Of a DNA stretch of 64,000 bases, positions 43,988 to 51,735 are shown in pieces. Within the stretch, counting starts at the first letter, position 1. Every line of letters begins with the position of its first letter. The DNA is taken from the NCBI GenBank assembly GCA_963715285.1, contig CAVQRU010000019.1, forward strand, positions 85,847 through 149,846, given 5' to 3'. Below the pieces are notes generated by a model. That model had not been told where the DNA came from. It saw nothing but the letters and a program-made list of their open reading frames with translations, and made no database searches. A program made the translations under genes and the position numbers. Source of the stretch: Sva-07 sp963715285 (GTDB lineage: Bacteria; Actinomycetota; Acidimicrobiia; Acidimicrobiales; Ilumatobacteraceae).

Positions 43988-44221
43988 TCAGTTGGTGCTG
44001 GCGGCGCTCTCGACGGCGTCGGCGGCGTCGGACGCGGCGTCCTCGACGGCGTCGGCTGCCGAGTCGGCGGCGGGCTGCACCTTGTCCTTGGCCTGTTGGG
44101 CTGCGCTGGAGACGGTCGAGGTCGCCTTCTTGGCGCCGGCCTTCACGTCGTCACGTCGGAACGCGGCTGCGGCGGCTGCGGCGGCTCCGATGAGGGCGAT
44201 GATGATGAGAAGCTTCTTCAT
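43988..44221 (-). CDS. Small alanine-rich membrane-anchored protein
   Basis: A 77-residue protein: one N-terminal membrane helix (KKLLIIIALIGAAAAAAAAF), then a basic patch (RRDDVKAGAKKA) and a long Ala/Asp/Lys/Ser tail with repeated SAADAVEDAASDAADAVESAAS. The tail is strongly amphipathic and low complexity, like LEA-type or apolipoprotein-like helices and the small DUF-type stress proteins of actinobacteria. Start at ATG 44221; codons further upstream lack bias. Function unknown. Confidence 0.6.
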   Translation of the reverse strand: MKKLLIIIALIGAAAAAAAAFRRDDVKAGAKKATSTVSSAAQQAKDKVQPAADSAADAVEDAASDAADAVESAASTN

Positions 44222-44290
44222 GACGTCGACCGTACCCTCGGCCCGGCCGTCCTCACAAACGTTCGACGGCTCCAAGTGGTGAACGCCGGC

Positions 44291-45634
44291 TCAGAGCACG
44301 AAGCGCAGTGCACCGACCATCGCGCCGGGCAGCCGGGCGCTGCCCGTGGACCGTCGTCCGTACGTGGAGGTGTCGAGCAGCACCTCGGCGTCGTCGGTGA
44401 GGCCTTCGAGGCGGTCGCCGAGGAGATGGAAGGCGGTGTCGTCGAAGCGAAGCACGTCGACGGGCGCGACGATCTCGCCGTCCTCCATCCAGAACGTGGC
44501 GAATCGGGTCATTCCGGTGGTGCGACAGGCCGCCTGGTCGGAGAAGTTCAGGTACCAGAGGTTGCCGACGAACAGCCCGGTGCCCAGCGTTTCGCCGACC
44601 GATGCGGCCGGCAGCGTGCCAGGCGACATCGCCACCGAGAGCGGCGATTCGGCATCGCCGGCGCCGTTGGTGGGTACGCCGTACTCCTGGGCGGAGCGAG
44701 GTGAGACGAGTGTGTCGGCGTACGTGCCGTCGACGATCAGCTGAACCGAGTCGGGCCGGAGGAATCCGGCCGACTGGAAGTTGGCGGCGACCCCGTTGGC
44801 CGTGTCCTCGCTGATCGACACCAGGGGCGACAGTCTGGCGTCCTCGACCAGCATCTTGAGCAGCGGGGTCTGGCGGGTCTCGTGGGCGCGCCGGCCGAAG
44901 GCGCCGTACCCCGAGAGCAGCTGGATCACCTCCTCCATGGCTCTCGGGGCGAGGTAGGTGCGGTACTCGCCGGGCGGGAGGCTGATCGGGTCGCGCTCGA
45001 GGGCGGCGATCTGCCGGGCGGACCAGTCGACCTTGGCGGCGAACGCGTCGTCGTCCCACTCGAAGCCGGCGTAGAGGTTCTTCGCCGCCTTGTCGGCGCG
45101 GAGGTAGAAGCACCAGTCGAGGTTGAACGTCGACGACTGGAACCAGTTGCGCTGTCCGAGGCTGTTGGCGAAGCCGTTGAACGTGTCACCGGAGGCGTAG
45201 ATCCCGACCAGGTCGCGGTCCGCTCCCGCGGCGCGGATGTCGGCGAGGGCGGCGTCGGGAGCGGGGATCGACCCGCGCTCGATGCGCTCGGTGGAGGCCG
45301 GCTCGGTGTTGTAGAGCAGGAACGGGTCGTCGGCGACGACGCGACGCTGATCACGCAACTGCAGCAAGAGGGCGGCGATTCGGGAATCGTCGATCGAGCG
45401 CACCCCCGACAGGCGGATGCTGCCCGCCACGTGGCGGCGACCTTCGACCAGGTCGACTTTCAAGGTGCGTTGGTCGATCGTGCCGGCCTGGCGGACCTCG
45501 CTCTGGTTGAGGCGGATGAAGTCGGTCCGTTCACCGGACACGTTGGCGAGCAGTACCTCGTCGCCGACGAGGGCCGACGTCGCCGTGGTGACCAACTCGT
45601 CGAAGTAGGCCTGCTCGTCGCGCCCGCCGCTCAC
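44291..45634 (-). CDS. pmbA: TldE/PmbA-family protease subunit
   Basis: A 447-residue partner of TldD. Its N-terminal half resembles TldD but the HExxxH metal motif is absent, as is normal for TldE. EYRTYLAPRAMEEVIQLLSGYGAFGRRA and PLSVAMSPGTLPAASVGETLGTGLFVGNLWYLNFSD are the family blocks. TldD/TldE form a heterodimeric metalloprotease that degrades unfolded peptides inside a cavity. The GTG at 45634 overlaps the tldD stop (GTGA). Confidence 0.9.
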   Translation of the reverse strand: MSGGRDEQAYFDELVTTATSALVGDEVLLANVSGERTDFIRLNQSEVRQAGTIDQRTLKVDLVEGRRHVAGSIRLSGVRSIDDSRIAALLLQLRDQRRVVADDPFLLYNTEPASTERIERGSIPAPDAALADIRAAGADRDLVGIYASGDTFNGFANSLGQRNWFQSSTFNLDWCFYLRADKAAKNLYAGFEWDDDAFAAKVDWSARQIAALERDPISLPPGEYRTYLAPRAMEEVIQLLSGYGAFGRRAHETRQTPLLKMLVEDARLSPLVSISEDTANGVAANFQSAGFLRPDSVQLIVDGTYADTLVSPRSAQEYGVPTNGAGDAESPLSVAMSPGTLPAASVGETLGTGLFVGNLWYLNFSDQAACRTTGMTRFATFWMEDGEIVAPVDVLRFDDTAFHLLGDRLEGLTDDAEVLLDTSTYGRRSTGSARLPGAMVGALRFVL

Positions 45635-47094
45635 TGCTCGCCTCCGAAGACCTCGATGTCGGAGAACTTGCAGGCGGGCGACGCATGGCCGGTGCCGATC
45701 ATCTGGTTGAGTTCGCCCTTGCCGCAGTTGGGCGTGCCCATCACCGTGAAGCTGTCGGCGTCGGCGACCCCGCTCAGGCTGCGCCAGAACGTCGACGAGA
45801 TCCCGCGGTAGCCCGGATTGCGCACCACGCCGACGATCTCGCCGTCCTCGATCCGCTGGCCGTACTCGCACCCGAACTGGAACTTGTTGCGGCTGTCGTC
45901 GATCGACCACGAGTTGTTGGTGTGCAGGTAGACACCGTGCTCGATCGAGGCGATCAGCTCCTCGAGCGTCGACTCGCCCGGCTCGACGTTGAGGTTGGCC
46001 ATCCGGTCGATCGGCGGTCGGTTCCAGTTGTCGGCGCGGGAGTTCGCGACGCCGGGAACCCCGCTGCGCTCCTGCGACACGGCCCCGCCGAGGCCGCGTA
46101 CGAGGATGCCGTTCTCGATGAGGTGCTGGCGCCTGGCCGGCGTGCCGTCGTCGTCGAACGCATACGACGCCAGCTGTCCCGGCACCGTCGGGTCGAAGGT
46201 GACGTTGAGCAGCTCCGAGCCGTACTGGTACGTGCCGAACATCTCGGGTGTCACGAAGCTCGTGCCCGCATAGTTTCGTTCGTCGCCGAGGATGCGGTCG
46301 AGTTCGAGCGGATGACCGATCGACTCGTGGATCTGCAGGACCATCTGATCGGGCGCCAGCAGCGCATCCATCACCCCGGTCGGACAGTTCGGGGCGTCGA
46401 GCAGTTCCAGCGCCTGTTCGGCGACCTGCGAGGCGGCGTCACCGAAGCCGTAGCGGCCGAGCACCTCGGCACCGCCCTGTCCGCAGAACGCATGGCCGCC
46501 GAACGTGCGGGTCTGGGTGTTGGTGCCTTCGTTCGCCGTGGCCTGGAGGCTCGGGTACACGAAGCGGAAGCGCTGCTCGATTCGTCCGGTGGCGCCGACC
46601 TTCGATCGGGTGAGGAGCAGTTGATCGACGTCGCGACGCACGAGCGAGGCGCCCCAGTTGACGATCCGGTCGTCGATGCCGAGGAGCCGGGACTGTTGCT
46701 GGAGCAGCCCGATGCGGTCGTCGAGCGGCAGGGTGTCCCAGGTGACCTCCACCGGCGACACGTAGGTGCCGGTCGCGTGGTTGCGTGGGGCCGCGGTCGT
46801 CACCATCGAGCCGGCGGTGACCGTCGCCCAGTACCGGGCACGGTCGACGGCGCTGCGCAGTCCGGCCTCGCTGAGGTCGGTGGTGGCCGCGTAGCCGAGG
46901 CCGCCTTCGTTCCAGATCGAGATCATCACGCCGGTGTCGAACTCGTTGAAGATCGGCTCGAGCTGGTTGCGGCGGACCGTCAGGTGCTCCGACCGTTCGT
47001 CGACGAGGCGCGCGGACGCGTAGTCGACATCGCTCGGCAGCGCGGACCGGAGCCGGTCCTCGAGGGTCTGCGATTCGATCAGCAGGTCGGTCAT
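45631..47094 (-). CDS. tldD: TldD-family metalloprotease subunit
   Basis: A 487-residue TldD with the catalytic HExxxH motif in QIHESIGHPLELD, followed by the usual ERNYAGTSFV and the late GCEYGQRIEDGEIVGVVRNPGYRG with the third metal-ligand region ending in TPNCGKG. It forms the active subunit with the next gene. Start ATG 47094 has TAACCT six bases upstream. The pair is divergent from a small NTF2-like gene. Confidence 0.94.
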   Translation of the reverse strand: MTDLLIESQTLEDRLRSALPSDVDYASARLVDERSEHLTVRRNQLEPIFNEFDTGVMISIWNEGGLGYAATTDLSEAGLRSAVDRARYWATVTAGSMVTTAAPRNHATGTYVSPVEVTWDTLPLDDRIGLLQQQSRLLGIDDRIVNWGASLVRRDVDQLLLTRSKVGATGRIEQRFRFVYPSLQATANEGTNTQTRTFGGHAFCGQGGAEVLGRYGFGDAASQVAEQALELLDAPNCPTGVMDALLAPDQMVLQIHESIGHPLELDRILGDERNYAGTSFVTPEMFGTYQYGSELLNVTFDPTVPGQLASYAFDDDGTPARRQHLIENGILVRGLGGAVSQERSGVPGVANSRADNWNRPPIDRMANLNVEPGESTLEELIASIEHGVYLHTNNSWSIDDSRNKFQFGCEYGQRIEDGEIVGVVRNPGYRGISSTFWRSLSGVADADSFTVMGTPNCGKGELNQMIGTGHASPACKFSDIEVFGGEQ

Positions 47095-47153
47095 CCGGGC
47101 AGGTTAGGCCGTCGGTCGGATCCCGACGATGGCCGCCGGGATACTGTTCGTGC
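47095..47153. promoter_or_regulatory. Face-to-face leaderless promoters of tldD and the NTF2-like gene
   Basis: In a 59-bp gap, minus-strand TAACCT (47106-47101) lies six bases before tldD ATG 47094, and plus-strand TACTGT (47142-47147) six bases before ATG 47154. Both directions obey the same rule, which argues against coincidence. Confidence 0.6.
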
Positions 47154-47522
47154 ATGGACCTCGACGCACGTACCGCTGAGCTGTTCGAGCACTTCTCCAC
47201 CCAGGAGTTCGACGGGCTCACCGACCTCTTCGCACCCGGCGCCGCAGTGCGTCAGAACGGCAATCCCGAGCACGGCATCGACGGTCTGCTGACGATGATC
47301 AAGGGTCTCAAACGCGACGGTGTCACCGTCGAGTACTCCGACATCCGCCGGAGCGTGGGCGAACGGTTCGTCGTCGAGCAGCACCTGGTTCGCCTCACCC
47401 GCCCCGACGGAGTGTCGGCCGCCACCGACGTGTGCGTGATGTTGCACTTCGACGAGCAGGGCCTGATCACCGGCATGCACGAGTACGTCGACACCGCCGC
47501 GTTGGCGTCGCTGTTGTCCTGA
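47154..47522 (+). CDS. NTF2/SnoaL-like protein
   Basis: A 122-residue single-domain protein of the NTF2-like superfamily: LFEHFSTQEFDGLTDLFAPGAAVRQNG, GIDGLLTMIKGLK, FVVEQHLVRL, CVMLHFDEQGLITGMHEYVD. The ending strand plus EYVD is typical of SnoaL-like polyketide cyclase/isomerase relatives. Ligand unknown. Confidence 0.8.
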   Translation: MDLDARTAELFEHFSTQEFDGLTDLFAPGAAVRQNGNPEHGIDGLLTMIKGLKRDGVTVEYSDIRRSVGERFVVEQHLVRLTRPDGVSAATDVCVMLHFDEQGLITGMHEYVDTAALASLLS

Positions 47523-47623
47523 GCGATCGGACTCGACTCCGGGCGTCTGGGTGTGGACGCCGACCGATGAGGGGATTCGTCGGCGTTCTGAAGGTCCCGA
47601 CGCACCTGTGGTAAGCCTGTGGC

Positions 47624-50600
47624 GTGTCCGCGGCCGATCGCCATGCGCCGACGAGCGAGCAGCCGACGCTCGAGCGGACCGCGCTGCGCCGCCGAGCCAC
47701 CGCCTACCTGCCGAGCACGTTGCTCGCCGCCGTCGAGCACCACGGAGTCGAACATCCGACGTTCATCGAGCCGACCGAAGGCACGCTCGTGTTCGCCGAT
47801 GTCTCAGGGTTCACGCCCCTCTCCGAGGGGCTGGCTGCGACGGGCCGCGAGGGGTCGGAACGCCTCACGGCCATTCTGAACGACTTCTTCGGTCGCATGC
47901 TCACGATCGCCTCGAAGTGGGGCGGGAGCAATCAGAAGTTCGGCGGCGATGCCATGCTGCTGCTGTTCACCGGGCCCGAGCACGCCCGCCGTGCGGTGGA
48001 ATCGGCACTGGAGATGCAGGCGGAGACGAAGCGGTTTCCGGCGGTCAAGGTCGGACCACGTCGTCACAAGCTGGCGATGAGCCTCGGCGTCCACTCGGGT
48101 CGCTTCTGGGCGGCGGGCGTCGGTCTTCCCGACGTGCGCATGCAGCACCTGCTGCTCGGACGCGACTGTGCACGGGTCGCAGACGCCGAAACCGCTGCGT
48201 CCGCCGGGCAGGTGGTGGTGACCGCGGCGACCGAGCGCCTCGTCAACGCCGGCCTCGTGACGACGGAACTCGACGAGTCACCGGGGATGTACCTCGTCGG
48301 TCGACGTCGGAACCGAGCCGAGCCGTCTCCGCGTTCGGGCCAACGCCCCGCACCTGACGACCAGACGGTTCTCGCCTACCTGCCCCCGCCGCTGGCTCTC
48401 GCGCTCGGCAACGCCGACGATGTCGGCGAACTCGAGGACGAACATCGCCGGGTTGTCGTGCTGTTCATCTCCGTGGTCGGGCTGAACGAACTCCTCGACG
48501 CCGAAGGTGCTCCCGAGGCCCTCCGGCAGGCGCAGGCGTACGTCGAGACGCTCGCCCGTCTCACCGAGAAGCACGGTGGGTTCATCAGCGGCAACGACAT
48601 CGACAACAAGGGCATCAAGCTCATCGTCCTGTTCGGGGCGCCGATCGCCAAGGAGGACGATGCGGCATCGGCGCTGCGTCTCGCGGTCGAGCTGATGGCG
48701 GAGATCGAGAAGCTGGGGCTGGATGTCCGGCACCGGATCGGCATCAACGCCGGGTACGTGTTCGCCGGTGACGTCGGGTCCGATCTCCGACGCGACTACA
48801 CCGTGATCGGCGACGCCGTGAACCTCGCCGCCCGACTGATGGGCGCAGCGGACGCCGGTGGCGTCGTGGTCGCCGACTGGGTTGCCTCCGAAGCCGGCGA
48901 CGGATTCGATCTGCGCGACTCGCGGGCGATCCGGGTCAAGGGCAAGTCGATGCCGATCCCCGTCCACACGCTGGGCGGTCAGACGACCGAAGCGGGTCAT
49001 TTTCTGGTCGAAGCCAAACGTCCCAAAGTCATCGGACGGGAGCGTGAACGCCGATCAGCTCGTCGCGCCAGCGCTCGGGCCGAGGCCGGTTCGCCCCGAA
49101 CCCTGGTGGTCCATGGTGAGGCCGGGGTCGGGGGGAGCGCCCTCGTGAACGAGATCTCCCACGAGTTGGCCGAGCGGGGGTGGACCGTCTTCCGTGGTCG
49201 TTGTCAGCAGTACCTCTCCGAGACCCCGTTCGCTCCGCTGATCGCCCTGTTCGAGCGCCTGCTCGGGGTCGCCGACGCGATCGACGAGCAACAGGATGAG
49301 CGCAGTTCCCGCGTGGTGCGAACGCTCGAGGATCTCGCTCCTCATCTCGTCCCGTTCGCCTCGCTGCTGAACGGTCTCATCTCGGTGCGCATCGAGGAGA
49401 CCGACGTGGTCCGGGCGCTCGGCGCGACGGAGCGATCGGAGCGGTTGACCTGGCTGCTCGTCGAGGTCGTCGCGGCAGCCGCTGAAGTTGCTCCGCTGAT
49501 CGTGATGGTCGAGGGTCTGCACTTCGCGGATCGGTCGACGATTCGTTTCGTGGAGCAGGGGAGCCGAGACTGGAAGCGCGGACGTCTCCTGGTCGCAGTG
49601 ACCTATCGGGACGATCTCGCTCCCGACTTCGAACCGTTCCGCAGTCGTACGGTTGACATCTCGCTCGGGCCGCTCGACCGCGCTGGGTCGGACAGTGTCG
49701 TGCGAGACCTGCTCGGGAGCGACGACGTGCCGGAGGTGTTGCTGAGCGAGATCTATCGCAGGGGCCGGGGCAACGTCCTGGTCACTGCAGAGCTGGTGCG
49801 AGCGGTCGGCGCGAGTCCCCTGCTGGACGGGGACACCGAGCTCGGGACACGTCAGATCCAGGATCTCCTCGGTGAGCTCGACGTCACCGATCGGCTGCAG
49901 CAGCTGATGATGGCTCGCATCGATCGTCTGGCCACCGGGCCCCGTTGGGCGTTGACGAGGGCAGCGGTGCTCGGGAGCCGTTTCGACGTGGCAACGCTCG
50001 AGACGCTGCTTCGCGCCGACGGCAAGGAACTCGCGGTTGCGACCGCGCTCCAGCAACTCGTCGAGGCGGGCCTGCTCGAGCCCGAGGCGGACACTGCGAA
50101 CACGTCCTACACGTTCCGTCACGAGGCTGTCCGCGATGTCGCCTACGACAGCATCCTGTTCCGAACTCGTCGCGACCTGCACCGAGATCTCGCCCACCAC
50201 CTCGTCGATGCGCACGCTGGCGAGGTCGACCGGGAGTCGGCCACGATCGCCGGCCATTTCCGCATCGCGGGTGATCACGAGCGGGCAGCGTTGTTCGGGG
50301 TCCGAGCGGGCGACTGGGCACTCAGCTCGTACGCCATCGGGGAGGCCGAGACCCTGTACGCGGTCGCCGCCGATCAATACCGGGCGGCGGGCCGGAGCTT
50401 CGCGGCGTACCGGAGCTTCGTGATCGAGCGCCTCGGTGATTGTGTCAGCCTCGGTGGTCGGCCGAGTGAGGCGGCGCAACACCACATCCAGGCGTTGCGG
50501 AGCTGGAACCGACTTCAGGACGGCGAAGGAACCCGACTCCCCCGGAACTTGACCCACGGCGCGCCCCGAGCGATGCGGCACGCGGAATTGTGTCGGAAGA

Positions 50601-51634
50601 TCGCGCACGCGCATCAGCGAGCCGATCACTACGAACGGGCGCTCGAGTGGCTCGACCGGGCCGAACGAGCTGCGTCGCCGCGGGCGCCTCGGCTCTTTCG
50701 GGCGAGGTTGGCCGCACTTCGGGGAACCACGCTCTTCCGGCTGGGCCGATACGAGGCGGCCGCAGAGGAGGGCAGCCGGGCTGTTGCACTGGCTGAACGA
50801 ACGGGCGACCAGGCGACGATCGCCTACGCCCGCGACATGCTGGCGATGACGTACCTCGAGCAGGGGCGCCTACGCGATGCGATCGAGCAGCGCGTCGAGG
50901 CCGTCCGACTGTTCGAAGCCGAAGGCGATCTCCGAGGTTCGATGGGTTGCCACAACAATCTCGGTGCCGCCTATCAGCTCGTCGGGTCTCTCGAGGAAGC
51001 TCTGGAGCACTACGAGCAGGCCGCGGCGGCGGCGGTCCGGCTCGGCAACATGCAGGGTCGCGCCGTCATCGAGAACAACATCGGCGAGGTCTTGTTGGCG
51101 CAGGGTCGGTTGGACGACGCGTCGGCCCGCTTCGCGATCGCGGTGTCTGTTCACGAGCAGACGGGGCAGGCGCCGGCCTGGGCGGGTTTGGCGCTGGTCA
51201 ATCAGTCTCGCGTCGACGTGCAGCAGGGTCAGCTCGTACGGGCAGCGGAGAGCCTCGAAGCAGGCACACGATTGCTGAGGCGGGCGCGGGCACGCGGCCT
51301 TCTGCTGGAGGCGGCACAGCAGCGTGTCGAGCTCCTGGTCGCAGGAGGGCAGTTCGACGATGCGGCGCGGGCCAATCAGCGTTTCGTTCGAGAGGCCCGC
51401 CGTCTCGGCCTGCAGCTCTTCGAAGCGAGAGGGGCGATCTTCGCCGGGAGGCTGGCCCTGCGTGAGGGCGACGACGCCGGAGCCGTTGACCAGTTGCGCA
51501 GCGCCATTCGTCTGGCCGAGGAGGTGGGTGCGCTTCGAGAACAGGCCGATGCCTGGGAAGAGCTGGTTGTCACGGGCCTCGACCCCGACGCTCCCGAACG
51601 ACTTGCTGGGGTCCGACGACAACTCGGGGTGTGA
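47624..51634 (+). CDS. Tandem adenylate/guanylate-cyclase, AAA-type ATPase and TPR regulator
   Basis: A 1336-residue cytosolic protein starting at GTG 47624 (TAAGCC six bases upstream). Two class III cyclase domains come first. Domain 1 (about 50-235) keeps both metal aspartates, D59 in FADVSGF and D109 in GGDAMLLLF, but has LLLGRDCARVADAE where the transition-state Asn/Arg motif should be. Domain 2 (about 265-445) has Ser283 and Ile in place of the two aspartates but keeps DYTVIGDAVNLAARL with N400 and R404. A signalling ATPase domain follows near residue 475; its P-loop GEAGVGGSAL lacks the lysine. TPR-like repeats fill about 880-1336. The layout matches large actinobacterial cyclase-ATPase-TPR regulators. 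Confidence 0.9.
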   Translation: MSAADRHAPTSEQPTLERTALRRRATAYLPSTLLAAVEHHGVEHPTFIEPTEGTLVFADVSGFTPLSEGLAATGREGSERLTAILNDFFGRMLTIASKWGGSNQKFGGDAMLLLFTGPEHARRAVESALEMQAETKRFPAVKVGPRRHKLAMSLGVHSGRFWAAGVGLPDVRMQHLLLGRDCARVADAETAASAGQVVVTAATERLVNAGLVTTELDESPGMYLVGRRRNRAEPSPRSGQRPAPDDQTVLAYLPPPLALALGNADDVGELEDEHRRVVVLFISVVGLNELLDAEGAPEALRQAQAYVETLARLTEKHGGFISGNDIDNKGIKLIVLFGAPIAKEDDAASALRLAVELMAEIEKLGLDVRHRIGINAGYVFAGDVGSDLRRDYTVIGDAVNLAARLMGAADAGGVVVADWVASEAGDGFDLRDSRAIRVKGKSMPIPVHTLGGQTTEAGHFLVEAKRPKVIGRERERRSARRASARAEAGSPRTLVVHGEAGVGGSALVNEISHELAERGWTVFRGRCQQYLSETPFAPLIALFERLLGVADAIDEQQDERSSRVVRTLEDLAPHLVPFASLLNGLISVRIEETDVVRALGATERSERLTWLLVEVVAAAAEVAPLIVMVEGLHFADRSTIRFVEQGSRDWKRGRLLVAVTYRDDLAPDFEPFRSRTVDISLGPLDRAGSDSVVRDLLGSDDVPEVLLSEIYRRGRGNVLVTAELVRAVGASPLLDGDTELGTRQIQDLLGELDVTDRLQQLMMARIDRLATGPRWALTRAAVLGSRFDVATLETLLRADGKELAVATALQQLVEAGLLEPEADTANTSYTFRHEAVRDVAYDSILFRTRRDLHRDLAHHLVDAHAGEVDRESATIAGHFRIAGDHERAALFGVRAGDWALSSYAIGEAETLYAVAADQYRAAGRSFAAYRSFVIERLGDCVSLGGRPSEAAQHHIQALRSWNRLQDGEGTRLPRNLTHGAPRAMRHAELCRKIAHAHQRADHYERALEWLDRAERAASPRAPRLFRARLAALRGTTLFRLGRYEAAAEEGSRAVALAERTGDQATIAYARDMLAMTYLEQGRLRDAIEQRVEAVRLFEAEGDLRGSMGCHNNLGAAYQLVGSLEEALEHYEQAAAAAVRLGNMQGRAVIENNIGEVLLAQGRLDDASARFAIAVSVHEQTGQAPAWAGLALVNQSRVDVQQGQLVRAAESLEAGTRLLRRARARGLLLEAAQQRVELLVAGGQFDDAARANQRFVREARRLGLQLFEARGAIFAGRLALREGDDAGAVDQLRSAIRLAEEVGALREQADAWEELVVTGLDPDAPERLAGVRRQLGV

Positions 51635-51645
51635 CAGGTGTCTGT

Positions 51646-51735
51646 TTGCCTTGTCGGCGGATTCAGCTACTCTCCGTGGACAGGCGCCGCTAAGTACCAC
51701 GCTTAGTGGTCGCGGGGAGACGGGGAGTGGTTCAA
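51646..51735 (+). promoter_or_regulatory. Promoter and structured leader of the PGQIS-repeat gene
   Basis: TTGCCT (51646-51651), 16 bases, TACTCT (51668-51673) is a plausible promoter. The leader can fold CCGC (51687-51690) with GCGG (51712-51715) around ACCAC (51696-51700) and GTGGT (51706-51710); CTAAG/CTTAG (51690-51694/51702-51706) is a mutually exclusive alternative. GGGGAG about eight bases before ATG 51736 is the ribosome site. Confidence 0.5.

Noticed and set aside
51687..51735. Riboswitch (c-di-GMP or c-di-AMP type) in the leader of the PGQIS gene
   Set aside because: The hairpins are clear, but none of the conserved blocks of those aptamers can be found.
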